Source: Xylocopa sonorina (taxonomy: Eukaryota; Arthropoda; Insecta; Hymenoptera; Apidae). Taken from it: a DNA stretch of 64,000 nt. The stretch is taken from contig NW_027490177.1 of NCBI RefSeq assembly GCF_050948175.1, forward strand, positions 930,001-994,000, in the 5' to 3' direction. This document shows, piece by piece, positions 36,401-49,040 of the stretch (positions are counted from its first letter, which is position 1; every line of letters starts with the position of its first letter). A program made the position numbers and the translations under genes. Below the pieces are notes generated by a model that was not told where the DNA came from, did no database searches, and saw nothing but the letters and a program-made list of their open reading frames with translations.

Positions 36401-39400
36401 TAATGCTTCTTAAAACGCGATTTCGCATCTCATTTCTATGTTTCATGGTAAGATATAATATGATTTGCGAAGTGTCATGTGTTCCTCGTCTACACTTCAA
36501 ATGAATGTAACTGCGACACTACCTTGCTAGAAAATAGCGTCTGCAGATGTCTAGGTATCGTAGCAATAGAGTTCTAATGCTTCTTAAAACGCGATATCGC
36601 ATCTCATTTCTATATTTCATGGTAAGGTATAATATGATTTGCGAAGTGTTATGTATTCCTCGTCTACACTTCAAATGAATGTAAATGCGACAATTCCTTG
36701 CAAGGAAATAGCGTTTGCGAATGTCTATCTATCGTAGCAATAGTGTTCCAATGCTTCTTAAAACGTGATATCGCATCTCATTTCTATGTTTCATGGTAAG
36801 ATATAATATGATTTGCGAAGTGTTATGCATTCCTCGTCTACGATTCAAATGAATGTAAATGCGACACTTCCTTGCAAGGAAATAGCGTTTGCAGATGTCT
36901 ACGTATCGTAGCAATAGAGTTCTTATGATTCTGAAAACGCGATATCGCATCTCATTTCTATGTTTCATGGTAAGATATAATATGATTTGCGAAGTGTTAT
37001 GCATTCCTCGTCTACGATTCAAATGAATGTAAATGCGACACTTCCTTGCAAGGAAATAGCGCTTGCAGATGTCTACGTATCGTAGCAATAGAGTTCTTAT
37101 GATTCTGAAAACGCGATATCGCATCTCATTTCTATGTTTCATGGTAAGATATAATATGATTTGCGAAGTGTCATGTATTTCTCGTCTACACTTCAAATGA
37201 ATGTGAATGCGACACTTCCTCGCTATGAAATAGCGTTTGCAGTTGTCTACGTATCGTAGCAATAGATTTCCAATGCTTCTTAAAACGTGATATCGCATCT
37301 CATTTCTATGTTTCATGGTAAGATATAATATGATTTGCGAAGTGTCATGTATTTCTCGTCTACACTTCAAATGAATGTAAATGCCACACTTCCCTGATAG
37401 GAAATAGCGTCTACAGATGTCCAGGTATCGTAGCAATAGAGTTCTTATGATTCTTAAAACGCGATATCGCATCACATTTCTATGTTTCATGGTAAGATAT
37501 AAAATGAATTCCGAAGTGTCATGTATTCCTCGTCTATACTTCAAATGAATGTAAATGCGACACTTCCTTGCAAGGAAATAGCGTTTGCAGATGTCTATGT
37601 ATCGTAGCAATAGATTTCTAATGCTTCTTAAAACGCGATTTCGCATCTCATTTCTATGTTTCATGGTAATATATAATATGATTTGCGAAGTGTTATGCAT
37701 TCCTCGTCTACGATTCAAATGAATGTAAATGCGACACTTCCTTGCAAGGAAATAGCGTTTGCAGATGTCTACGTATCGTAGCAATAGAGTTCTTATGATT
37801 CTGAAAACGCGATATCGCATCTCATTTCTATGTTTCATGGTAAGATATAATATGATTTGCGAAGTGTCATGTATTTCTCGTCTACACTTCAAATGAATGT
37901 AAATGCCACACTTCCCTGATAGGAAATAGCGTCTGCAGATGTCCAGGTATCGTAGCAATAGAGTTCTTATGATTCTTAAAACGCGATATCGCATCTCATT
38001 TCTATGTTTCATGGTAAGATATAATATGATTTGCGAAGTGTCATGTATTTCTCGTCTACACTTCAAATGAATGTAAATGCGACACTTCCTTGCAAGGAAA
38101 TAGCGTTTGCAGATGTCTATGTATCGTAGCAATAGATTTCTAATGCTTCTTAAAACGCGATTTCGCATTTCATTTCTATGTTTCATGGTAAGATATAAAA
38201 TGAATTCCGAAGTGTTATGTATTCCTCGTCTACACTTCAAATGAATGTAAATGCGACACTTCCTTGCAAGGAAATAGCGTTTGCAGATGTCTACGTATCG
38301 TAGCAATAGGGTTCTTATGATTTTTAAAACGTGATATCGCATCTCATTTCTATGTTTCATGGTACGATATAATATGATTTGCGAAGTGTCATGTATTCTT
38401 CGTCTACACTTCAAATGAATGTAAATGCGACACTTCCTTGCAAGGAAATAGCGTTTGCAAACGTCTACCTACCGCAGCAATAGAGTTCTAATGCTTCTTA
38501 AAACGCGATATCGCATCTCATTTCTATATTTCATGGTAAGATATAATATGATTTGCGAAGTGTCATGTATTTCTCGTCTACACTTCAAATGAATGTAAAT
38601 GCCACACTTCCCTGATAGGAAATAGCGTCTACAGATGTCCAGGTATCGTAGCAATAGAGTTCTTATGATTCTTAAAACGCGATATCGCATCTCATTTCTA
38701 TGTTTCATGGTAAGATATAAAATGAATTCCGAAGTGTCATGTATTCCTCGTCTATACTTCAAATGAATGTAAATGCGACACATCCTTGCAAGGAAATAGC
38801 GTTTGCAGATGTCTATGTATCGTAGCAATAGATTTCTAATGCTTCTTAAAACGCGATTTCGCATCTCATTTCTATGTTTCATGGTAAGATATAATATGAT
38901 TTGCGAAGTGTCATGTGTTCCTCGTCTACACTTCAAATGAATGTAAATGCGACACTTCCTTGCAAAGAATTAGCGTTTGCAGATGTCTACGTATCGTAGC
39001 AATAGAGTTCTTATGATTTTTAAAACGCGATATCGCATCTCATTTCTATGTTTCATGGTAAGAAATATTATGATTTGCGAAGTGTCATGTATTCCTCGTC
39101 TACACTTCAAATAAATGTAAATGCGACACTTCCTTGCAAGGAATTAGCGTTTGCAGATGTCTACGTATCGTAGCAATAGAGTTCTTATGATTTTTAAAAC
39201 GCGATATCGCATCTCATTTCTATGTTTCATGGTAAGATATAATATGATTTGCGAAGTGTTATGCATTCCTCGTCTACGATTCAAATGAATGTAAATGCGA
39301 CACTTCCTTGCAAGGAAATAGCGTTTGCAGATGTCTACGTATCGTAGCAATAGAGTTCTTATGATTCTGAAAACGCGATATCGCATCTCATTTCTATGTT

Positions 39401-40530
39401 TCATGGTAAGATATAATATGATTTGCGAAGTGTCATGTATTTCTCGTCTACACTTCAAATGAATGTAAATGCCACACTTCCCTGATAGGAAATAGCGTCT
39501 GCAGATGTCCAGGTATCGTAGCAATAGAGTTCTTATGATTCTTAAAACGCGATATCGCATCTCACTTCTATGTTTCATGGTAAGATATAAAATGATTTCC
39601 GAAGTGTTATGTATTCCTCGTCTACACTTCAAATGAATGTAAATGCGACACTTCCTTGCAAGGAAATAGCGTTTGCAAACGTCCACCTATCGTAGCAATA
39701 GAGTTCTAATGCTTCTTAAAACGCGATATCGCATCTCATTTCTATATTTCATGGTAAGATATAACTTGATTTGCGAAGTGTCATGTATTCCTCGTCTACA
39801 CTTCCAATGAATGTAACTGCGACACTTCCTTGCAAGGAAATAGCGTTTGCAGATGTCTATGTATCGTAGCAATAGATTTCTAATGCTTCTTAAAACGCGA
39901 TTTCGCATCTCATTTCTATGTTTCATGGTAAGATATAATATGATTTGCGAAGTGTTATGCATTCCTCGTCTACGATTCAAATGAATGTAAATGCGACACT
40001 TCCTTGCAAGGAAATAGCGTTTGCAGATGTCTACGTATCGTAGCAATAGAGTTCCAATGCTTCTTAAAACGCGATATCGCATCTCATTTCTATGTTTCAT
40101 GGTAAGATATAATATGATTTGCGAAGTGTCATGTATTTCTCGTCTACATTTCAAATGAATGTAAATGCCACACTTCCCTGATAGGAAATAGCGTCTGCAG
40201 ATGTCCAGGTATCGTAGCAATAGAGTTCTTATGATTCTTAAAACGCGATATCGCATCTCATTTCTATGTTTCATGGTAAGATATAAAATGAATTCCGAAG
40301 TGTTATGTATTCCTCGTCTACACTTCAAATGAATGTAAATGCGACACTTCCTTGCAAGGAAATAGCGTTTGCAGATGTCTATGTATCGTAGCAATAGATT
40401 TCTAATGCTTCTTAAAACGTGATATCGCATCTCATTTCTATGTTTCATGGTAAGATATAATATGATTTGCGAAGTGTTATGTATTCCTCGTCTACACTTC
40501 AAATGAATGTAAATGCGACACTTCCTTTGC
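33496..40530. repeat. Rearranged copies of the 25-33 kb blocks
   Basis: This part re-uses earlier segments at new offsets. About 30.8-32.7 kb recurs at 34.3-36.2 kb at 3480 bp (20 monomers), rising to 3481 after a one-base insertion at about 35358. About 26.9-27.8 kb recurs at 35.8-36.7 kb. About 33.07-33.54 kb recurs at 34.29-34.76 kb (7 monomers). A short stretch near 39061-39070 ('agaaatatta') is the most altered version of the normally constant 'agatataata' box. The domain ends at a one-base insertion, 'cttcctttgcaagg', at about 40521-40534. No other sequence type is present. Confidence 0.8.
36729..38414 (-). other. Longest stop-free reverse-strand run (561 codons); not considered a gene
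   Basis: The reverse strand is open across about 9.7 consecutive monomers because 174 bp is 58 codons and the consensus lacks a stop in this frame. The hypothetical product would be 58-residue units rich in Arg, Leu, Ile and Tyr, repeated with scattered substitutions. I do not call it coding. It opens at a TTG, not an ATG. It ends at the same subfamily variant (CTACC or CTATC read in reverse as TAG) that ends nearly every other such run. Substitutions fall at all codon positions without evident bias. No promoter, intron or poly(A) context differs from the rest of the array. It is simply the place where most stop-bearing monomers are missing. A translated satellite transcript cannot be formally excluded. 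Confidence 0.85.
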
Positions 40531-42080
40531 AAGGAAATAGCGTTTGCAGATGTCTACGTATCGTAGCAATAGATTTCTTAAGATTCTTAAAACGCGATAT
40601 CGCATCTCATTTCTATGTTTCATGGTAAGATATAATATTCATTGCGAAGTGATATGCATACCTCGTCTACGATTGAAATGAATGTAAATGCGACACTTCC
40701 TTGCAAGGAAATAGCGTTTGCAGATGTCTACGTATCGTAGCAATAGAGTTCTTATGATTCTTAAAACGCGATATCGCATCTCATTTCTATGTTTCATGGT
40801 AAGATATAATATGATTTGCGAAGTGTTATGTATTCCTCGTCTACACTTCAAATGAATGCAAATGCGACACTTCCTTGCAAGGAAATAGCGTTTGCAGATG
40901 TCTACGTATCGAAGCAATAGATTTCAAATGCTTCTTAAAACGAGATATTGCATCTCATATCTATGTTTCATAATAAGATATAATATTCATTGCGAAGTGT
41001 TATGCATTCCTCGTCTACGATTCAAATGAATGTAAATGCGACACTTCCTTGCAAGGAAATAGCGTTTGCAGATGTCTACGTATCGTAGCAATAGAGTTCT
41101 TATGATTCTTAAAACGCGATATCGCATCTCATTTCAATGTTTCATGGTAAGATATAATATGATTTGCGAAGTGTTATGTATTCCTCGTCTACACTTCAAA
41201 TGAATGTAAATGCGACACTTCCTTGCAAGGAAATAGCGTTTGCGAATGTCTACCTATCATAGCAATAGTGTTCTAATGCTTCTTAAAACGCGAAATCGCA
41301 TCTCATCTCTATGTTTCATGGTAAGATATAATATGATTTGCGAAGTGTTATGTATTCCTCGTCTACACTTCAAATGAATGTAAATGCGACACTTCCTTGC
41401 AAGGAAATAGCGTTTGCGAATGTCTACCTATCATAGCAATAGTGTTCTAATGCTTCTTAAAACGCGATATCGCATCTCATCTCTATGTTTCATGGTAAGA
41501 TATAATATGATTTGCGAAGTGTTATGTATTCCTCGTCTACACTTCAAATGAATGTAAATGCGACACTTCCTTGCAAGGAAATAGCGTTTGCGAATGTCTA
41601 CCTATCATAGCAATAGTGTTCTAATGCTTCTTAATACGCGATATCGCATCTCATCTCTATGTTTCATGGTAAGATATAATATGATTTGCGAAGTGTTATG
41701 TATTCCTCGTCTACACTTCAAATGAATGTAAATGCGACACTTCCTTGCAAGGAAATAGCGATTGCAGATGTCTACGAATCGAAGCAATAGAGTTCAAATG
41801 CTTCTTAAAACGCGATATCGCATCTCATTTCTATGTTTCATGGTAAGATATATTATGATTTGCGAAGTGTTATGTATTCCTCGTCTACACTTCAAATGAA
41901 TGTAAATGCGACACTTCCTTGCAAGGAAATAGCGTTTACAGATGTCTACGTATCGTAGCAATAGAGTTCTTATGATTCTTAAAACGCGATATCACATCTC
42001 ATTTCTATGTTTCCTGGTAAGATATAATGTGATTTGCGAAGTGTTATGTATTCCTCGTCTACACTTCAAATGAATGTGAA
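40530..42080. repeat. Domain boundary with divergent monomers and a tripled monomer
   Basis: This zone separates two differently organised halves. It opens with 'taatattcattgcgaag' and unusual 'gatatgcatacctcg' and 'gattgaaatg' variants (about 40634-40680). It then contains the only 'gagatattgc' monomer after 10.7 kb (40942), close to the one at 8.2 kb, with shared 'atcgaagcaatagatttcaaatg'. Three successive near-identical monomers follow, with the marker TACCTATCAT at 41251, 41425 and 41599, exactly 174 bp apart. After them come the first 'gatatcacatctc' and 'agatatattatg' variants typical of the right-hand domain. Confidence 0.8.
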
Positions 42081-42789
42081 TGCGACACTTCCTTGCAAGG
42101 AAATAGCGTTTGCGAATGTCTACCTATCGTAGCAATAGTGTTCTAATGCTTCTTAAAACGCGATATCGCATCTCATCTCTATGTTTCATGGTAAGATATA
42201 ATACGATTTGCGAAGTGTTATGTATTCCTCGTCTACACTTCAAATGAATGTAAATGCGACACTTCCTTGCAAGGAAATAGCGTTTGCAGATGTCTACGTA
42301 TCGAAGCAATAGGGTTCAAGTGCTTCTTAAAACGCGATATCGCATCTCATTTCTATGTTTCATGGTAAGATATATTATGATTTGCGAAGTGTTATGTATT
42401 CCTCGTCTACACTTCAAATGAATGTAAATGCGACACTTACTTGCAAGGAAATAGCGTTTGCAGATTTCTACGTATCGTAGCAATAGAGTTCTTATGATTC
42501 TTAAAACGCGATATCGCATCTCATTTCTATGTTTCATGGTAAGATATAATATGATTTGCGAAGTGTTATGTATTCCTCGTCTACACTTCAAATGAATGTG
42601 AATGCGAAACTTCCTCGCTAGATAATAGCGTTTGCAGATGTCTACGTATCGAAGCTATAGATTTCTAATGCTTCTTAAAACGCGATATCGCATCTCATTT
42701 CTATGTTTCATGGTAAGATATAATATGAATTGCGAAGTGTCATGTATACCTCGTCTACACTTCAAATGAATGTAAATGCGACACTTCCT

Positions 42790-45700
42790 TGCAAGGAAAT
42801 AGCGTTTGCGAATGTCTATCTATCGTAGCAATAGTGTTCTAATGCTGCTTAAAACGCGATATCGCATCTCATTTCTATGTTTCATGGTAAGATATAATAT
42901 GATTTGCGAAGTGTTATGCATTCCTCGTCTACGATTCAAATGAATGTAAATGCGACACTTCCTTGCAAGGAAATAGCGTTTGCAGATGTCTACGTATCGT
43001 AGCAATAGATTTCTTATGATTCTTAAAACGCGATATCACATCTCATTTCTATGTTTCATGGTAAGATATAATATGATTAGCGAAGTGTTATGTATTCCTC
43101 GTCTACATTTCAAATGAATGTGAATGCGACACTTCCTTGGAAGGAAATAGCGTTTGCAAACATCTACCTACCGTAGCAATAGAGTTCTAATGCTTCTTAA
43201 AACGCGATATCGCATCTGATTTCTATATTTCATGGTAAGGTATAATATGATTTGCGAAGTGTTATGTATTCCTCGTCTACACTTCAAATGAATGTAAATG
43301 CGACACTTCCTTGTAAGGAAATAGCGTTTGCAGATGTCTACCTATCGTAGCAATAGAGTTCTAATGCTTCTTAAAACGCGATATCGCATCTCATTTCTAT
43401 GTTTCATGGTAAGATATAATATGATTTGCGAAGTGTCATGTATTCCTCTCCTACACTTCAAATGAATGTAAATGCGACAGTCCCTTGGTAGGAAATAGCG
43501 TTTGCAGATGTCTAGCTATCGTAGCAATAGAGTTCTAATGCTTCTTAAAACGCGATCTCGCATCTCATTTCTATGTTTCATGGTAAGATATAATATGATT
43601 TGCGAAGTGTTATGTATTCCTCGTCTACACTTCAAATGAATGTAAATGCGACACTTCCTTGCAAGGCAATAGCGTTTGCAGATGTCTACGTATCGAAGCA
43701 ATAGAGTTCTTATGATTCTTAAAACGCGATATCGCATCTCATTTCTATGTTTCATGGTAAGGTATAATATGATTTGCGAAGTGTTATGTATTCCTCGTCT
43801 ACACTTCAAATGAATGTTAATGCGACACTTCCTTGTAAGGGAATAGCGTTTGCAGATGTCTACCTATCGCAGCAATAGATTTGTAATGCTTCTTAAAACG
43901 CGATATCGCATCTCATTTCTATGTTTCATGGTAAGATATAATATGATTTGCGAAGTGTCATGTATTCCTCGTCTACACTTCAAGTGAATGTAAATGCGAC
44001 ACTTACTTGCAAGGAATTAGCGATGCAGATGTCTAGGTATCGTAGCAATAGAGTTCTAATGCTTCTTAAAACGCGATATCGCATCTCATTTCTACGTTTC
44101 ATGGTAAGATATAATATGATTTGCGAAGTGTTATGTATTCCTCGTCTACACTTCAAATGAATGTAAATGCGACACTTCCTTGCAAGGAAAAACCGTTTGC
44201 AGATGTATACGTATCGTAGCAATAGAGTTCTTATGATTCTTAAAACGCGATATCGCATCTCATTTCTATGTTTCATGGTAAGGTATAATATGATTTGCGA
44301 AGTGTTATGTATTCCTCGTCTGCACTTCAAATGAATGTAAATGCGACACTTCCTTGTAAGGAAATAGCGTTTGCAGATGTCAACCTATCGTAGCAATAGA
44401 GTTCTAATGCTTCTAAAATCGCGATATCTCATCTCATTTCTATGTTTCATGGTAAGATATAATATGATTTGCGAAGTGTTATGTATTCTTCGTCTACACT
44501 TCAAATGAATGTAAATGCGACACTTCCTCGCAAGGAAATAGCGTTTGCGAATGTCTGCCTATCATAGCAATAGTGTCCTAATGCTTTTTAAAACGCGATA
44601 TCGCATCTCATCTCTATGTTTCATGGTAAGATATAATATGATTTGCGAAGTGTTATGTATTCCTCGTCTACACTTCAAATGAATGTAAATGCGACACTTC
44701 CTTGCAAGGAAATAGCGTTTGCAGATGTCTACGAATCGAAGCAATAGAGTTCAAATGCTTCTTAAAACGCGATATCGCATCTCATTTCTATGTTTCATGG
44801 TAAGATATATTATGATTTGCAAAGTGTTATGTATTCCTCGTCTACACTTCAAATGAATGTAAATGCGACACTTCCTTGCAAGGAAATAGCGTTTACAGAT
44901 GTCTACGTATCGTAGCAATAGTGCTCTCATGATTCTTAAAACGCGATATCACATCTCATTTCTATGTTTCATGGTAAGATATAATGTGATTAGCGAAGTG
45001 TTATGTATTCCTCGCCTACACTTCAAATGAATGTAAATGCGACACTTCCTTGCAAGGAAATAGCGTTTGCGAATGTCTATCTATCGTAGCAATAGTGTTC
45101 TAATGCTGCTTAAAACGCGATATCGCATCTCATTTCTATGTATCATGGTAAGATATAATATGATTTGCGAAGTGTTATGCATTCCTCGTCTACGATTCAA
45201 ATGAATGTAAATGCGACACTTCCTTGCAAGGAAATAGCGTTTGCAGATGTCTACGTATCGTAGCAATAGATTTCTTATGATTCTTAAAACGCGATATCAC
45301 ATCTCATTTCTATGTTTCATGGTAAGATATAATATGATTAGCGAAGTGTTATGTATTCCTCGTCTACATTTCAAATGAATGTGAATGCGACACTTCCTTG
45401 CAAGGAAATAGCGTTTGCAAACATCTACCTACCGTAGCAATAGAGTTCTAATGCTTCTTAAAACGCGATATCGCATCTGATTTCTATATTTCATGGTAAG
45501 GTATAATATGATTTGCGAAGTGTTATGTATTCCTCGTCTACACTTCAAATGAATGTAAATGCGACACTTCCTTGTAAGGAAATAGCGTTTGCAGATGTCT
45601 ACCTATCGTAGCAATATAGTTCTAATGCTTCTTAAAACGCGATATCGCATCTCATTTCTATGTTTCATGGTAAGATATAATATGATTTGCGAAGTGTCAT

Positions 45701-48700
45701 GTATTCCTCGCCTACACTTCAAATGAATGTAAATGCGACAGTCCCTTGGTAGGAAATAGCGTTTGCAGATGTCTAGCTATCGTAGCAATAGAGTTCTAAT
45801 GCTTCTTAAAACGCGATATCGCATCTCATTTCTATGTTTCATGGTAAGATATAATATGATTTGCGAAGTGTTATGTATTCCTCGTCTACACTTCAAATGA
45901 ATGTAAATGCGACACTTCCTTGCAAGGCAATAGCGTTTGCAGATGTCTACGTATCGTAGCAATAGAGTTCTTATGATTCTTAAAACGCGATATCGCATCT
46001 CATTTCTATGTTTCATGGTAAGGTATAATATGATTTGCGAAGTGTTATGTATTCCTCGTCTACACTTCAAATGAATGTTAATGCGACACTTCCTTGTAAG
46101 GGAATAGCGTTTGCAGATATCTGCCTATCGCAGCAATAGATTTGTCATGCTTCTTAAAACGCGATATCGCATCTCATTTCTATGTTTCATGGTAAGATAT
46201 AATATGATTTGCGAAGTGTCATGTATTCCTCGTCTACACTTCAAGTGAATGTAAATGCGACACTTACTTGCAAGGAATTAGCGATGCAGATGTCTAGGTA
46301 TCGTAGCAATAGAGTTCTAATGCTTCTTAAAACGCGATATCGCATCTCATTTCTACGTTTCATGGTAAGATATAATATGATTTGCGAAGTGTTATGTATT
46401 CCTCGTCTACACTTCAAATGAATGTAAATGCGACACTTCCTTGCAAGGAAAAACCGTTTGCAGATGTATACGTATCGTAGCAATAGAGTTCTTATGATTC
46501 TTAAAACGCGATATCGCATCTCATTTCTATGTTTCATGGTAAGGTATAATATGATTTGCGAAGTGTTATGTATTCCTCGTCTGCACTTCAAATGAATGTA
46601 AATGCGACACTTCCTTGTAAGGAAATAGCGTTTGCAGATGTCAACCTATCGTAGCAATAGAGTTCTAATGCTTCTAAAATCGCGATATCTCATCTCATTT
46701 CTATGTTTCGTGGTAAGATATAATATGATTTGCGAAGTGTTATGTATTCTTCGTCTACACTTCAAATGAATGTAAATGCGACACTTCCTCGCAAGGAAAT
46801 AGCGTTTGCGAATGTCTGCCTATCATAGCAATAGTGTCCTAATGCTTTTTAAAACGCGATATCGCATCTCATCTCTATGTTTCATGGTAAGATATAATAT
46901 GATTTGCGAAGTGTTATGTATTCTTCGTCTACACTTCAAATGAATGTAAATGCGACACTTCCTTGCAAGGAAATAGCGTTTGCAGATGTCTACGAATCGA
47001 AGCAATAGAGTTCAAATGCTTCTTAAAACGCGATATCGCATCTCATTTCTATGTTTCATGGTAAGATATATTATGATTTGCAAAGTGTTATGTATTCCTC
47101 GTCTACACTTCAAATGAATGTAAATGCGACACTTCCTTGCAAGGAAATAGCGTTTACAGATGTCTACGTATCGTAGCAATAGTGCTCTCATGATTCTTAA
47201 AACGCGATATCACATCTCATTTCTATGTTTCATGGTAAGATATAATGTGATTAGCGAAGTGTTATGTATTCCTCGCCTACACTTCAAATGAATGTAAATG
47301 CGACACTTCCTTGCAAGGAAATAGCGTTTGCGAATGTCTATCTATCGTAGCAATAGTGTTCTAATGCTGCTTAAAACGCGATATCGCATCTCATTTCTAT
47401 GTATCATGGTAAGATATAATATGATTTGCGAAGTGTTATGCATTCCTCGTCTACGATTCAAATGAATGTAAATGCGACACTTCCTTGCAAGGAAATAGCG
47501 TTTGCAGATGTCTACGTATCGTAGCAATAGATTTCTTATGATTCTTAAAACGCAATATCACATCTCATTTCTATGTTTCATGGTAAGATATAATATGATT
47601 AGCGAAGTGTTATGTATTCCTCGTCTACATTTCAAATGAATGTGAATGCGACACTTCCTTGCAAGGAAATAGCGTTTGCAAACATCTACCTACCGTAGCA
47701 ATAGAGTTCTAATGCTTCTTAAAACGCGATATCGCATCTGATTTCTATATTTCATGGTAAGGTATAATATGATTTGCGAAGTGTTATGTATTCCTCGTCT
47801 ACACTTCAAATGAATGTAAATGCGACACTTCCTTGTAAGGAAATAGCGTTTGCAGATGTCTACCTATCGTAGCAATATAGTTCTAATGCTTCTTAAAACG
47901 CGATATCGCATCTCATTTCTATGTTTCATGGTAAGATATAATATGATTTGCGAAGTGTCATGTATTCCTCGCCTACACTTCAAATGAATGTAAATGCGAC
48001 AGTCCCTTGGTAGGAAATAGCGTTTGCAGATGTCTAGCTATCGTAGCAATAGAGTTCTAATGCTTCTTAAAACGCGATATCGCATCTCATTTCTATGTTT
48101 CATGGTAAGATATAATATGATTTGCGAAGTGTTATGTATTCCTCGTCTACACTTCAAATGAATGTAAATGCGACACTTCCTTGCAAGGCAATAGCGTTTG
48201 CAGATGTCTACGTATCGTAGCAATAGAGTTCTTATGATTCTTAAAACGCGATATCGCATCTCATTTCTATGTTTCATGGTAAGGTATAATATGATTTGCG
48301 AAGTGTTATGTATTCCTCGTCTACACTTCAAATGAATGTTAATGCGACACTTCCTTGTAAGGGAATAGCGTTTGCAGATGTCTGCCTATCGCAGCAATAG
48401 ATTTGTCATGCTTCTTAAAACGCGATATCGCATCTCATTTCTATGTTTCATGGTAAGATATAATATGATTTGCGAAGTGTCATGTATTCCTCGTCTACAC
48501 TTCAACTGAATGTAAATGCGACACTTACTTGCAAGGAATTAGCGATGCAGATGTCTAGGTATCGTAGCAATAGAGTTCTAATGCTTCTTAAAACGCGATA
48601 TCGCATCTCATTTCTATGTTTCATGGTAAGATATAATATGATTTGCGAAGTGTTATGTATTCCTCGTCTACACTTCAAATGAATGTAAATGCGACACTTC

Positions 48701-49040
48701 CTTGCAAGGAAAAACCGTTTGCAGATGTATACGTATCGTAGCAATAGAGTTCTTATGATTCTTAAAACGCGATATCGCATCTCATTTCTATGTTTCATGG
48801 TAAGGTATAATATGATTTGCGAAGTGTTATGTATTCCTCGTCTGCACTTCAAATGAATGTAAATGCGACACTTCCTTGTAAGGAAATAGCGTTTGCAGAT
48901 GTCAACCTATCGTAGCAATAGAGTTCTAATGCTTCTAAAAACGCGATATCTCATCTCATTTCTATGTTTCATGGTAAGATATAATATGATTTGCGAAGTG
49001 TTATGTATTCCTCGTCTACACTTCAAATGAATGTAAATGC
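42790..49040. repeat. 13-monomer higher-order repeat (2261 bp), 2.8 copies
   Basis: Copies run from about 42790, 45051 and 47312; the third is cut off near 49040. Landmarks repeat every 2261 bp: 'gaattagcgatgcag' at 44014, 46275 and 48536; 'gacagtcccttggtagg' near 43476, 45737 and 47998; 'gaaaaaccgtttgcag' near 44187, 46448 and 48709. The unit is 13 x 174 minus one because one monomer (the 'gaattagcgatgcag' one) is 173 bp. Copies are nearly identical; differences include 'cgatctcgc' only in the first copy near 43554 and 'cgcaatatcac' in the third near 47552. The third copy switches near 49040 to the variant with 'aaggcaatag'. Confidence 0.92.
44014..44028. repeat. One-base-deleted 173-bp monomer marking the HOR
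   Basis: The usual 'gaaatagcgtttgcag' is here 'gaattagcgatgcag', one base shorter. The same form starts at 44014, 46275, 48536, 50101, 52188, 54449, 56014, 60537 and 63668, always in the same monomer context. It is inherited by copying rather than nine independent deletions, and its spacings (13, 13, 9, 12, 13, 9, 26 and 18 monomers) give a direct readout of HOR length. The deletion also opens a 70-codon plus-strand frame spanning the junction, which is an artefact. Confidence 0.92.

Noticed and set aside
36729..38414. A 561-residue reverse-strand repeat protein, with many shorter versions across the window
   Set aside because: The frame is open only because the monomer is 58 codons without a stop. 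Starts are mostly TTG, ends recur at one class-specific substitution, lone indels break the frame, and the same DNA behaves as satellite across 64 kb.
40530..41010. Transposon insertion or foreign sequence at the domain boundary
   Set aside because: The sequence stays in satellite phase through the boundary; there are no target-site duplications, terminal repeats or non-satellite bases.
42309..42330. tRNA-like or Pol III B-box sequence ('gggttcaagtgc')
   Set aside because: It does not match the GGTTCGANNCC B box, no A box or cloverleaf is present, and it is a point variant of the normal 'gagttctaatgc' segment.
43948..44160. 70-codon plus-strand open frame repeated at 46209, 48470, 50035, 52122, 54383, 55948, 60471 and 63602, and a related one at 19762
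   Set aside because: It is created by a one-base deletion in a monomer that joins two otherwise closed frames; the repetition is that of the HOR, not of a gene.
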